DNA from: Neisseria sicca
GTDB taxonomy: Bacteria > Pseudomonadota > Gammaproteobacteria > Burkholderiales > Neisseriaceae
Reading direction: 5' to 3'
DNA: 64,000 nucleotides
NCBI RefSeq assembly: GCF_017753665.1
Contig: NZ_CP072524.1
Location: 124,001-188,000, forward strand
A program made the position numbers and the translations under genes. Under the pieces are notes generated by a model, which was not told the DNA's origin, made no database searches, and saw only the letters and a program-made list of their open reading frames with translations. This document shows, piece after piece, positions 1 to 8,228 of this stretch (its first letter is position 1; every line of letters begins with the position of its first letter).

Positions 1-1
1 T

Positions 2-361
2 CACTACTCTGTTGCCGGTGAGTCTGTTTATGACCATCCATTCCAATGGGGTTCCAAACGTACCGGTCCGGATTTGGCTCGTGTGGGCGGCCGCTATTCC
101 GACGAATGGCACCGCATCCACTTGCTGAATCCGCGCGACGTTGTGCCGGAGTCCAATATGCCTGCTTTCCCATGGCTTGCACGCAACAAAGTTGATGCCG
201 AAGCAACCGTGGCGCATATGAAAGCCCTGCGTAAAGTTGGTACGCCTTACAGCGATGAAGAGATTGCAAAAGCTCCTGAAGCTTTGGCAGACAAATCAGA
301 GCTGGATGCGGTGATTGCATACCTGCAAGGCTTAGGCTTGGCATTGAAAAACGTAAGGTAA
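2..361 (+). CDS. ccoO: Cytochrome c oxidase cbb3-type subunit II, C-terminal part
   Basis: The reading frame is open from the window edge and ends at a TAA at 359-361, so only the last 119 residues are present and the start lies outside. The residues read HYSVAGESVYDHPFQWGSKR and then TGPDLARVGGRYSDEWH, followed by NPRDVVPESNMPAFPWL. This is the conserved C-terminal half of CcoO, the membrane-anchored mono-heme cytochrome c subunit that passes electrons to the catalytic subunit CcoN; the Met of SNMPAF is the usual axial heme ligand. The CXXCH motif itself would lie upstream of the window. ccoQ follows after 4 bases and then ccoP, the normal ccoNOQP order. The identification is secure. Confidence 0.95.
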   Translation, partial: HYSVAGESVYDHPFQWGSKRTGPDLARVGGRYSDEWHRIHLLNPRDVVPESNMPAFPWLARNKVDAEATVAHMKALRKVGTPYSDEEIAKAPEALADKSELDAVIAYLQGLGLALKNVR

Positions 362-365
362 CATC

Positions 366-533
366 ATGGACGCAAACTGGGCTCGCTCGCTCTTTACTGT
401 TTGGGTTTTTATCAGCTTCATCTTAGTGCTTTATATTGTTTTTAATCGACGTAATAAAAAGAACTACGATGATGCTGCCAACAGTATTTTCGACAATGAT
501 GATAAAGAGTCGTCTGAAAAAGACGGGCGATAA
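366..533 (+). CDS. ccoQ: cbb3-type cytochrome oxidase small subunit CcoQ
   Basis: A 55-codon gene begins with ATG at 366, four bases after the ccoO stop, and ends with TAA at 531-533. The product starts MDANWARSLFTVWVFISFIL, has one membrane helix (about residues 8-27, ending VLYIVF) and then a basic stretch NRRNKKNYDDAA and an acidic tail. Size, single helix, the basic patch after it and the position between ccoO and ccoP identify CcoQ, the FixQ-family subunit that stabilises the oxidase complex. Near its 3' end (508-520) lies AGTCGTCTGAAAA, one base off the uptake sequence, inside the coding frame. Confidence 0.9.
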   Translation: MDANWARSLFTVWVFISFILVLYIVFNRRNKKNYDDAANSIFDNDDKESSEKDGR

Positions 534-563
534 CAGTTTAGTCCGTGATCACGGAGCAAAAGA

Positions 564-1922
564 ATGAACACAACATCCCAATTTACCAGCAATTTCTGGA
601 ATATATACATTGCAGTTATTGTCGTGCTCAGCTTTATCGGCTTGGCATGGCTGCTGCTTTCCCAAAACGTTGTGAAGCGTCCTAAAAAGGGCGAAGAAGT
701 TAAAACGACAGGTCATGAATGGGACGGTATTGAAGAATACAACAACCCGCTGCCGCGTTGGTGGTTTTGGCTGTATGTCTGTACTTGGCTGTTCGGTATC
801 GGCTACTTGGTCATGTATCCGGGTTTGGGCGATTATAAAGGACAGTGGAAATGGAGCAGCAAGGGACAATACGAGAAAGAAATGGCTAAAGCCGATCAAG
901 AGTACGGCAAAGTTTATGCCAAATTTGCCAAAATGCCGATTGAGAAAGTGGCGAAAGATCCTGAAGCACGCGCCATCGGTCAAAACCTCTTTAATACCTA
1001 CTGTATCCAATGTCACGGTTCTGATGCCAAAGGTTCTAAAGGTTTCCCGAATTTGACCGACAGCGATTGGCTGTGGGGCGGCGAACCTGAGAAAATCCAT
1101 GAGACCATTGAAAAAGGCCGTACGGCACAAATGGCTGCATGGGGTCCTGCACTGGGTGAAGAGCGCGTAAAAGATGTGGCAAACTATGTCATGTCCTTGT
1201 CCAAACCTAAAGATCAATACGATGAAGAACGCGCTGCCCGCGGTAAAGCATTGTTCAGCGGTCCTCCCGCAAACTGCTTTACTTGTCACGGCGATAAAGG
1301 TCAAGGTATTCAAGGCTTGGGTCCGAACCTAACCGACGACGTATGGTTGTGGGGCGGTACTCAAAAATCGATTATCGAAACCATCACCAACGGTCGACAC
1401 AGCCAGATGCCTGCTTGGGGTCATTTCTTGGATAAAGACAAACTCCACATCATGACTGCGTATGTATGGGGTCTGTCTAACAAAGACGGCAAAGCACTGG
1501 TGAAAAAAGCTGAACCTGCTCCGGCACCTGCTTCTACCGCTGCATCATCTACTGCCGCTTCATCTGCTTCCGCTCCGGCTCAAGCTGAAAAAGCTGCTTC
1601 AGCAACTGATGCAAAAGCACCTGCTACTTCTGAAGCCAAACCTGCAGAAAAAGCAGACGCTTCATCTACCAAAGTAGACGGTAAAGCTGTTTTTGAAGCC
1701 AACTGCAAAATGTGTCACGGCGGCACCATCCCCGGTGCTCCAGGCATAGGCAAGAAAGACGATTGGGCTCCGCGTATCAAACAAGGTAAAGATACCCTGC
1801 ACAAACACGCGATTGAGGGCTTCAACTCCATGCCGGCAAAAGGCGGTAACTCAAGCCTGAGCGATGACGAAGTCAAAGCTGCGGTTGACTATATGGCCAA
1901 CCAATCCGGCGCCAAATTCTAA
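564..1922 (+). CDS. ccoP: cbb3-type cytochrome c oxidase subunit III, three-heme form
   Basis: The 452-residue product has an N-terminal membrane helix (about residues 11-33) and a second one (about 67-86, after the conserved NNPLPRWW). It carries three CXXCH heme c motifs: CIQCH at residue 147, CFTCH at 238 and CKMCH at 381. Ordinary CcoP has two hemes and about 300 residues. The third domain is joined by a low-complexity Ala/Ser/Pro/Lys linker (about 315-370). A three-heme CcoP is known in pathogenic Neisseria, where the extra domain can pass electrons to the periplasmic nitrite reductase AniA; that role is inferred here, since aniA is not in the window. The subunit relays electrons from soluble cytochromes to CcoO/CcoN. 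It is the last gene of the operon and a terminator follows. Confidence 0.97.
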   Translation: MNTTSQFTSNFWNIYIAVIVVLSFIGLAWLLLSQNVVKRPKKGEEVKTTGHEWDGIEEYNNPLPRWWFWLYVCTWLFGIGYLVMYPGLGDYKGQWKWSSKGQYEKEMAKADQEYGKVYAKFAKMPIEKVAKDPEARAIGQNLFNTYCIQCHGSDAKGSKGFPNLTDSDWLWGGEPEKIHETIEKGRTAQMAAWGPALGEERVKDVANYVMSLSKPKDQYDEERAARGKALFSGPPANCFTCHGDKGQGIQGLGPNLTDDVWLWGGTQKSIIETITNGRHSQMPAWGHFLDKDKLHIMTAYVWGLSNKDGKALVKKAEPAPAPASTAASSTAASSASAPAQAEKAASATDAKAPATSEAKPAEKADASSTKVDGKAVFEANCKMCHGGTIPGAPGIGKKDDWAPRIKQGKDTLHKHAIEGFNSMPAKGGNSSLSDDEVKAAVDYMANQSGAKF

Positions 1923-1934
1923 ATCGTAGAAATT

Positions 1935-1967
1935 AAAACGCACCTTTTAATAAGGTGCGTTTTTTTA
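1935..1967 (+). terminator. Rho-independent terminator of the cco operon
   Basis: Twelve bases after the ccoP stop, AAAACGCACCTT and AAGGTGCGTTTT pair around a short TTAATA loop, and the right arm runs into a T tract. This ends the ccoNOQP transcript just before the IS element. Confidence 0.9.
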
Positions 1968-1981
1968 TGGTTAAACTATCT

Positions 1982-3199
1982 GAGACCTTTGCAAAATTCC
2001 CCAAAATCCCCTAAATTCCTACCAAGACATTTAGGGGATTTCTCATGAGCACCTTCTTCCGGCAAACCGCACAAGCCATGATTGCCAAACACATCGACCG
2101 CTTCCCACTATTGAAGTTGGATCAGGTGATTGATTGGCAGCCGACCGAACAGTACCTGAATCGTCAAAGAACCCGTTACGTCCGAGACCACCGCGGCCGT
2201 CCTGCCTATCCCCTGTTGTCCATGTTCAAAGCCGTCCTGCTCGGACAATGGCACAGCCTCTCCGATCCCGAACTCGAACACAGCCTCATCATCCGCATCG
2301 ATTTCAACCTGTTTTGCCGCTTTGACGAACTGAGCATCCCCGATTACAGCACCTTATGCCGCTACCGCAACTGGCTGGCGCAAGACGACACCCTGTCCGA
2401 ATTGCTGGAACTGATTAACTGCCAACTGACCGAAAAAAACCTAAAAGTAGAGAAAGCATCCGCCGCCGTCATTGACGCCACCATTATTCAAACTGCCGGC
2501 AGCAAACAGCGTCAGGCTATAGAAGTCGATGAAGAAGGACAAGTCAGCGGCCAAACCACACCGAGTAAGGACAAAGATGCCCGCTGGACAAAGAAAAACG
2601 GCCTCTACAGACTCGGTTACAAACAACATACCCGTACCGATGAGGAAGGCTATATCGAGAAACTGTACATCACTCCCGCCAATACCCATGAGTGCAACCA
2701 CCTGTTGCCTTTGCTGGAAGGTATAGCCAAAGATACGACCGTCTATGCCGACAAAGGCTACGACAGTAAGGAAAACCGGCAACACCTGAAAGACCATCAG
2801 TTGCTGGACGGCATTATGCGCAAAGCCCAGCGTAACCGTCCGCTGACGGAAGCGCAAACCAAACGTAACCGATATTTGTCGAAGACCCGTTATGTGGTCG
2901 AACAAAGCTTCGGTACGCTGCACCGTAAATTCCGCTACGCCTGGGCAGCCTATTTCGGGTTGATTAAAGTGAGTGCGCAAAGCCATCTGAAGGCGATGTG
3001 TTTGAACCTGTTGAAAGCGGCCAACAGGCTAAGTGTGTCTGTTGCCGCCTAAAAGGCGGCCCGGATGCCTGATTATCAGGTATCCGGGGAGGATTAAGGG
3101 GGCATTTGGGTAAAATCAGGAGTAATTAGGAGCGGAAATAGACGAAAACCTGTGTTTGGGTTTCGGCTGTCGGGGGAAGGGCTTTTTTGCAAAGGTCTC
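1982..3199 (+). mobile_element. Complete IS5-family element (IS1106-like)
   Basis: The element has matching ends: GAGACCTTTGCAAAA at 1982-1996 and its inverted form TTTTGCAAAGGTCTC at 3185-3199. It is flanked by the 5-bp direct repeat TATCT (1977-1981 and 3200-3204), the mark of a transposition event. It holds one transposase gene and a 3' palindrome (CGGATGCCTGATTATCAGG and onward, from 3062). It sits in the gap between the convergent genes ccoP and anmK and so appears harmless. Two more, damaged, relatives lie at 6940-8188. Family assignment is from the transposase; the IS1106 comparison is from memory. Confidence 0.9.
2045..3052 (+). CDS. IS5-family transposase, intact
   Basis: The 335-residue protein has the N-terminal IS5-type domain (RPAYPLLSMFKAVLLGQWHS, then the DYSTLCRYRNWLA region) followed by a DDE transposase core. 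The probable catalytic residues are D144 in VIDATII, D236 in VYADKGYDS and E286 in RYVVEQSFG, the usual IS5 spacing with the Y-(2)-R-(3)-E-(6)-K type signature near E286. The frame is unbroken from ATG at 2045, just inside the left inverted repeat, so the protein could be active. The copy at 7264-8188 is nearly identical but lacks the first 27 or so residues. Confidence 0.95.
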   Translation: MSTFFRQTAQAMIAKHIDRFPLLKLDQVIDWQPTEQYLNRQRTRYVRDHRGRPAYPLLSMFKAVLLGQWHSLSDPELEHSLIIRIDFNLFCRFDELSIPDYSTLCRYRNWLAQDDTLSELLELINCQLTEKNLKVEKASAAVIDATIIQTAGSKQRQAIEVDEEGQVSGQTTPSKDKDARWTKKNGLYRLGYKQHTRTDEEGYIEKLYITPANTHECNHLLPLLEGIAKDTTVYADKGYDSKENRQHLKDHQLLDGIMRKAQRNRPLTEAQTKRNRYLSKTRYVVEQSFGTLHRKFRYAWAAYFGLIKVSAQSHLKAMCLNLLKAANRLSVSVAA

Positions 3200-3318
3200 T
3201 ATCTGTTTTCATAGCAGCAATTTAATTTCTGTCTTTATCTTAAATGTGTATGAAATAGAGGGAACAGCTTATGGTTTGCTATGGGTCGCAAAGTAACTAA
3301 TGAAACTAGTGAGACATA

Positions 3319-4419
3319 TTAGGGATAATGTCCTGCACCCAAAATACAGGATTTTTCTGCCCCTGTCGCATGGTGTGGACTGCTTGGAATTTTATTCATC
3401 CAACAAGAGGCAAGCCAGCCGAAGGCAGCGGCTTCGACCCATTGCGGATCAAGGTTGAGTGCTGCTGTACTATGTAATTTCGTGGTAGAGGAAAAAAGTT
3501 GGTGCAAATCTTCCATTAAAACGAGATTGCGAATACCGCCTCCACAAACATAAAGATTGCAAACATCAGGAGCGGCTGAGATGGTCGCATCATAAATCGT
3601 TTGGGCAGTAAACTTGAGTAACGTTCGCAAAATGTCTTCCGGTTTTTCGCCACCTTTCAGACGACCTTTCAACCAATCTAATGAAAATAATTCACGCCCG
3701 GTACTTTTTGGGTATGGGGAGGAAAAATATGGGTGCTCGAGCAGGCGGGTTAGTAGATCGGGTAAAACGGTTCCTGTTGCCGCAATCAAGCCGTCTTTGT
3801 CATAAGGACGTTGCCAAATGGCTTGCATCCATGCATCGGACAGCATATTGCCCGGTCCGGTATCAAAGCCGAATGCCGGAGAGGAATTTGGCAGGACGCT
3901 GATGTTGGAAATACCACCAATATTCAAAACAACGCGTGTCTCGGAGTCGCTTTGGAACAAGGCTTGATGGAATGCGGGGACAAGAGGTGCACCTTGTCCG
4001 CCTGCCGCTAAATCCCTGCTGCGGAAATTGCCGATGGTAAAGATACCGGTCAGATGTGCCAAAAGCGGTAGATCGGCAAGTTGTATGCTGTATCCTGCTT
4101 CGGGGGCATGGCGGACAGTCTGTCCGTGGCAGCCAACGGCGGCAATATCGTGGGCTTGCAGGTTGGTTTGTTTTAGCAGTAAAGAAACCGTATCTGCGTA
4201 AAGGCAGCTTAGTTTTTGAGATAGCAGCATACTGCGGTGCAGTTCATTATTGCCGATATTTTGCAAATCCAGCAATTCATGCCTAAGGTCGTCTGAATAG
4301 GGGATGAATGCGTGGGAGACAGCTTCACGCCATCGATCGCCTTCTATGCGGATTAAAACTGCGTCCGCACCATCCATACTGGTGCCGGACATAATGCCGA
4401 TATAGTTTCGGATATTCAT
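3319..4419 (-). CDS. anmK: Anhydro-N-acetylmuramic acid kinase
   Basis: The 366-residue product has the normal family length. It begins MNIRNYIGIMSGTSMDGADA, the phosphate-binding signature of AnmK, and also has VGCHGQTVRHAP, VLNIGGISN, GFDTGPGN and CGGGIRN. AnmK phosphorylates and opens anhydro-N-acetylmuramic acid from peptidoglycan turnover, giving MurNAc-6-phosphate in the cytoplasm. Neisseria releases much anhydro-muropeptide, so recycling is expected. The gene is convergent with ccoP, now separated by the IS, and divergent from pit. No murQ is beside it. Confidence 0.96.
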   Translation of the reverse strand: MNIRNYIGIMSGTSMDGADAVLIRIEGDRWREAVSHAFIPYSDDLRHELLDLQNIGNNELHRSMLLSQKLSCLYADTVSLLLKQTNLQAHDIAAVGCHGQTVRHAPEAGYSIQLADLPLLAHLTGIFTIGNFRSRDLAAGGQGAPLVPAFHQALFQSDSETRVVLNIGGISNISVLPNSSPAFGFDTGPGNMLSDAWMQAIWQRPYDKDGLIAATGTVLPDLLTRLLEHPYFSSPYPKSTGRELFSLDWLKGRLKGGEKPEDILRTLLKFTAQTIYDATISAAPDVCNLYVCGGGIRNLVLMEDLHQLFSSTTKLHSTAALNLDPQWVEAAAFGWLASCWMNKIPSSPHHATGAEKSCILGAGHYP

Positions 4420-4520
4420 AAAATTGTGATTTTGAAGTAGGCAAAAAGAAACATTGTAACGCTGTTTCAGATTTTATTCGGATTCAGGATTGGAGGAGAT
4501 AAAGAAATATTTCAAGAAAG

Positions 4521-4539
4521 ATTGTAAAAAGGTTACAAT
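4521..4539. promoter_or_regulatory. Inverted repeat in the anmK-pit intergenic region
   Basis: ATTGTAA (4521-4527) and TTACAAT (4533-4539) form perfect 7-bp arms around AAAGG, 52 bases upstream of the chosen pit start and about 100 bases from anmK. The arms are symmetric but have no T tract after them, which fits a protein-binding site better than a terminator. The factor is unknown. A similar half-site, ATTGTAAC, lies near 4453. Confidence 0.4.
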
Positions 4540-4591
4540 TAGACAGAGATTCCGAATCTGCCAACTTTCGTATTTCCAAAGGAAAACTTCC

Positions 4592-6166
4592 ATGGCTCAA
4601 ACTCAACCGAGTGCGAACTTGAAGCTTATTAACGCCGCTTTTGCCGCTATGCTGGTGGGCATGGTCGGCTATTTTATTTATTGGGGTCTGGGGTATACAC
4701 ATTACAACAATCCTATACTTTTCATCATCGCCACGATGTTCGGCGTATTTATGGCATTTAACGTCGGTGGCAACGATATTGCCAACTCGTTCGGAACCAG
4801 TGTCGGCTCCGGCACGTTGACCATCCCGCAGGCACTCTTGATTGCCGCTGTATTTGAAGTCAGCGGAGCCGTTATAGCGGGTGGCGAGGTTACAGATACC
4901 ATTCGTAAAGGTATCGTAGATTTAAACGGGTTGGATTTGCAACCCATGCAATTCGTCTTCATTATGATGTCCGCGCTTTTGGCGGCAGCATTATGGCTTT
5001 TGTTCGCTTCTCGTAAGGGACTGCCAGTGTCGACTACCCACGCCATTATCGGTGGTATTGTCGGTAGTGCGTTGTGTATGGCGGTTATGCACAAAATTGA
5101 TGCGGGTACGCTTATCCAATGGGGCAAGCTTGGAGAGATTGCCCTTTCATGGGTACTGTCGCCGATGTTGGGCGGGTTGGTTTCCTACCTCGTTTTCTCC
5201 CGTATTAAGAAAAATGTATTAGATTACAACGATTGGGCGGAAGGAACCCTCAAAACCATCAAACAGGAAAAGAAAGCATACAAAGAGCAACATCGTCTTT
5301 TCTTTGAAGCTCTGAACGAAGCTGAAAAAGTCGAATATGCTACCAAAGTAGCACACGATGCGCAGCTTTACGACGAACCTGATTTCGAACCTTCCGAATT
5401 ACAGTCCGACTATTATCGCGGGCTGTATGAATTGGATAATCGGAAAAACAATGTCGATTCCTATAAAGCCCTTCATTCCTGGGTTCCCTTTATCGGCTCT
5501 ATAGGCGGTATGATGATTGCAGCGATGCTGATTTTCAAAGGATTGAACAATCTGCATTTGGGCATGAGTAATGTCAACAGTTTTCTGATTATCTTTATGG
5601 TCGGCGCGGTAATTTGGATGGCGACGTTTGTATTTGCTAAAAGCATTAAGCGCAAAGATCTCGATAAATCTACTTTTCAAATATTTTCTTGGATGCAGGT
5701 CTTCACTGCCTGTGGTTTTGCATTCAGCCATGGAGCGAACGATATTGCCAACGCCATCGGGCCGTTTGCCGCCATTATGGATGCATTGCGTACCAACAGT
5801 ATTACCGCGCAAAACGCTGTCCCGCCTATCGCTATGCTGACCTTCGGCATCGCACTGATTGTCGGATTATGGTTTGTCGGTAAAGAGGTTATCAAAACCG
5901 TCGGAACCAGCTTGGCGGAAATGCACCCTGCTTCCGGTTTTGCTGCCGAACTTTCTGCTGCAGCCGTTGTTATGGCAGCATCCTTAATGGGTTTGCCAGT
6001 ATCGAGTACCCATATTTTGGTTGGCGCGGTTTTAGGTATCGGTTTGGTTAACCGCAATGCTAACTGGAAACTGATGAAACCGATTGGTTTGGCTTGGGTG
6101 ATTACATTGCCGGCAGCTGCAGTGTTGTCCGTGATCTCTTATTTGGTGTTGCAGGCGGTTTTCTAA
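4592..6166 (+). CDS. pit: Inorganic phosphate transporter, Pit family
   Basis: The product of about 524 residues is a multi-spanning membrane protein with the duplicated Pit signature: GGNDIANSFGTSVGSG near the N-terminus and SHGANDIANAIGPFAAI in the second half. Each repeat is followed by a PVSTTHAIIGG or PVSSTHILVGA motif. Pit proteins import phosphate with protons, often as a metal-phosphate complex. The frame is open from 4490, but I choose ATG 4592 (MAQTQPSANL): AAAGGA lies 8 bases upstream, and the preceding stretch is AT-rich, contains an inverted repeat and does not look like protein. A central hydrophilic loop of about 100 residues (KKNVLDYNDWAEG onward) is typical of the bacterial branch. 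Confidence 0.93.
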   Translation: MAQTQPSANLKLINAAFAAMLVGMVGYFIYWGLGYTHYNNPILFIIATMFGVFMAFNVGGNDIANSFGTSVGSGTLTIPQALLIAAVFEVSGAVIAGGEVTDTIRKGIVDLNGLDLQPMQFVFIMMSALLAAALWLLFASRKGLPVSTTHAIIGGIVGSALCMAVMHKIDAGTLIQWGKLGEIALSWVLSPMLGGLVSYLVFSRIKKNVLDYNDWAEGTLKTIKQEKKAYKEQHRLFFEALNEAEKVEYATKVAHDAQLYDEPDFEPSELQSDYYRGLYELDNRKNNVDSYKALHSWVPFIGSIGGMMIAAMLIFKGLNNLHLGMSNVNSFLIIFMVGAVIWMATFVFAKSIKRKDLDKSTFQIFSWMQVFTACGFAFSHGANDIANAIGPFAAIMDALRTNSITAQNAVPPIAMLTFGIALIVGLWFVGKEVIKTVGTSLAEMHPASGFAAELSAAAVVMAASLMGLPVSSTHILVGAVLGIGLVNRNANWKLMKPIGLAWVITLPAAAVLSVISYLVLQAVF

Positions 6167-6202
6167 CTGTCTCAAGAGTAGAAAGCTAGGCGGATTCGCA
6201 TT

Positions 6203-6939
6203 TGAAGTGCAACTTTCCCTAACAGGAAAAGGCCAGTATGCGGTAGCATACGGCCTTTCCTGCAAGAAAGATTGCCATGAGCTACACGCAACTAACCCAA
6301 GACGAACGATACCACATCCAATACCTGTCCCGCCACTGCACCATCGCCGAAATCGCCAAACAGCTTAACCGACACAAAAGCACCATCAGCCGCGAAATCA
6401 GACGGCACCGCACCCAAGGGCAGCAATACAGCGCCGAAAAAGCCCAGCGGCAAAGCCGGACTATCAAACAGCGTAAGCGACAACCCTATAAACTCGATTC
6501 GCAGCGGATTCAACACATCGACACCCTTATCCGCCGCAAACTCAGTCCCGAACAAGTATGCGCCTACCTGAGCAAACACCACCAAATCACGCTCCACCAC
6601 AGCACCATTTACCGCTACCTTCGCCAAGACAAAAGCAACGGCGGCACGTTGTGGCAACACCTCAGAATATGCAGCAAACCCTACCGCAAACGCTACGGCA
6701 GCACATGGACCAGAGGCAAAGTGCCCAACCGCGTCGGCATAGAAAACCGACCCGCTATCGTCGACCAGAAAACCCGCATCGGCGATTGGGAAGCCGACAC
6801 CATCATCGGCAAAGGACAGAAAAGCGCATTACTGACCTTGGTCGAACGCGTTACCCGCTACACCATCGTCTGCAAATTGAAGAACTTAAAAGCCGAAGAC
6901 ACTGCCCGGGCAGCCATTAGGGTATTAAAGGCACATAAA
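6203..6939 (+). mobile_element. 5' fragment of an IS30-family element (IS1655-like)
   Basis: The fragment begins about 35 bases after pit with TTTGAAGTGCAACTTTCC, resembling an IS30-family terminal repeat. A long hairpin follows (6224-6262: AGGAAAAGGCC, AGTATGC, GGTA, GCATACG, GCCTTTCCT), and then the transposase start. The right end is missing: at 6940 the sequence changes abruptly into the terminal repeat GAGACCTTTGCAAAA of an IS5-family element. The exact left boundary is uncertain by a few bases. Confidence 0.75.
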
Positions 6940-7023
6940 GAGACCTTTGCAAAAAAGCCCTTCCCCCGACAACCGAAACCCAAACACAGGTTTTCGTCTA
7001 TTTCCGCCCCTAATTGCTCCTAA
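6277..7023 (+). pseudogene. IS30-family transposase, truncated by IS5-family insertion
   Basis: The first 222 residues are a typical IS30 transposase. The N-terminal helix-turn-helix reads MSYTQLTQDERYHIQYLSRH, then STISREIRRHRTQGQQYSAE; the start of the DDE core is GDWEADTIIG. From about 6940 the frame reads through the tail of an IS5-family element, giving a nonsense end (TFAKKPFPRQPKPKHRF), and stops at 7021-7023. IS30 transposases have about 320 residues, so the second and third catalytic acids are lost. The gene is dead unless complemented. Confidence 0.9.
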
Positions 7024-7114
7024 TTTTACCCAAATGCCCCCTTAATCCATCCCCGGATGCCTGATAATCAGGCATCCGGGCCGCCTTTTAGGCGACAACA
7101 GGCACACTTAGCCT
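6940..7114 (-). mobile_element. 3'-end remnant of an IS5-family element
   Basis: These 175 bases match, in reverse complement, the last part of the intact element at 1982-3199: terminal repeat GAGACCTTTGCAAAA, then the leader-like tail CCCTTCCCCCGACA, the palindrome GGATGCCTGATAATCAGGC and the last codons of the transposase. The match breaks off at CACACTTAGCCT (7114), where a second terminal repeat begins. So it is the stub of one copy interrupted by another. Confidence 0.88.
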
Positions 7115-8188
7115 GAGACCTTTGCAAAAAAGCCCTTCCCCCGACAGCCGAAACCCAAACACAGGTTTTCGGCCATTTCCTTCCCCCCAATACCTCCTGA
7201 TTTTACCCAAATGCCCCCTTAATCCTCCCCGGATACCCCATAATCAGGCATCCGGGCCGCCTTTTAGGCGGCAACAGGCACACTTAGCCTGTTAGCCGCT
7301 TTCAACAGGTTCAAACACATCGCCTTCAGATGGCTTTGCGCACTCACTTTAATCAGTCCGAAATAGGCTGCCCGGGCGTAGCGGAATTTACGGTGCCGCG
7401 TACCGAAGCTTTGTTCGACCACATAACGGGTTTTCGACAAATATCGGTTGCGTTTGGTTTGCGCTTCCGTCAGCGGACGGTTGCGGTGGGCTTTGCGCAT
7501 AATGCCGTCCAGCAACTGATGGTCTTTCAGATGTTGCCGGTTTTCCTTACTGTCGTAGCCTTTGTCGGCATAGACGGTCGTACCTTCGGCTATACCTTCC
7601 AGCAAAGGCGACAGGTGGTTGCACTCATGGGTATTGGCGGGGGTGATGTGCAGTTTCTCGATATAGCCTTCCTCATCGGTACGGGTATGTTGTTTGTAAC
7701 CGAGTCTGTATAAACCGTTTTTCTTTGTCCAACGAGCATCTTTATCTTTACTCGGTGTGGTTTGGCTGCTGACTTGTCCTTCCTCGTCAACTTCTATGGC
7801 CTGACGCTGTTTGCTGCCGGCGGTTTGAATAATGGTGGCGTCAATGACGGCGGCGGATGCTTTCTCTATTTTTAGGCCTTTTGCGGTCAGTTGGCGGTTA
7901 ATCAGTTCCAGCAATTCGGACAGGGTGTCGTCTTGCGCCAGCCAGTTGCGGTAGCGGCATAAGGTGCTGTAATCGGGGATGCTCAGTTCGTCAAAACGGC
8001 AAAACAGGTTGAAGTTGATGCGGGTGATGAGGCTGTGTTCGAGTTCGGGATCGGAGAGGCTGTGCCATTGTCCGAGCAGGACGGCTTTGAACATGGACAA
8101 CAGGGAATAGGCGGGACGGCCGCGGTGGTCTCGGACGTAACGGGTTCTTTGACGATTCAGGTACTGTTCGATCGGCTGCCAATCAATC
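7115..8188 (-). mobile_element. Second IS5-family copy, 5' end lost
   Basis: The element starts with GAGACCTTTGCAAAA at 7115 (its 3' end, since it lies on the minus strand) and runs through the tail and transposase. Near 8188 the match to the intact copy stops. The expected 5' part, coding the first 27 or so residues, plus the upstream leader and left inverted repeat, is absent. In its place is an inverted copy of 40 of its own bases (see the palindrome at 8123-8228). It cannot move by itself because one end is missing. Confidence 0.88.
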
Positions 8189-8226
8189 ACCTGAATCGTC
8201 AAAGAACCCGTTACGTCCGAGACCAC
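7264..8226 (-). pseudogene. IS5-family transposase lacking its N-terminus
   Basis: From VIDWQPIEQYLNRQRTRYVR to the end (LLKAANRLSVPVAA) the product matches the intact transposase at 2045-3052 with scattered substitutions. All three putative catalytic acids remain (VIDATII, VYADKGYDS, VEQSFG). The first 13 residues (MVSDVTGSLTIQV) are not transposase: they come from reading the inverted duplication antisense. The native start, leader and first 27 or so residues are gone, so a proper start codon and ribosome site are doubtful. I treat it as a pseudogene. Confidence 0.85.
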
Positions 8227-8228
8227 CG
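8123..8228. repeat. Perfect 40-bp inverted repeat (snapback duplication) at the broken IS end
   Basis: Bases 8123-8162 (CGGTGGTCTCGG to GATTCAGGT) and 8189-8228 (ACCTGAATC to CCGAGACCACCG) are exact inverted copies, separated by 26 bases. Both arms are transposase sequence equal to bases about 2153-2192 of the intact IS. The left arm is in the orientation of the damaged copy and the right arm is flipped. The RNA or single-stranded DNA would fold into an extremely stable hairpin. Confidence 0.95.

Noticed and set aside
8123..8228. The 40-bp palindrome as a phage or plasmid origin
   Set aside because: Both arms are plainly transposase coding sequence copied from the adjacent IS, so duplication explains it.
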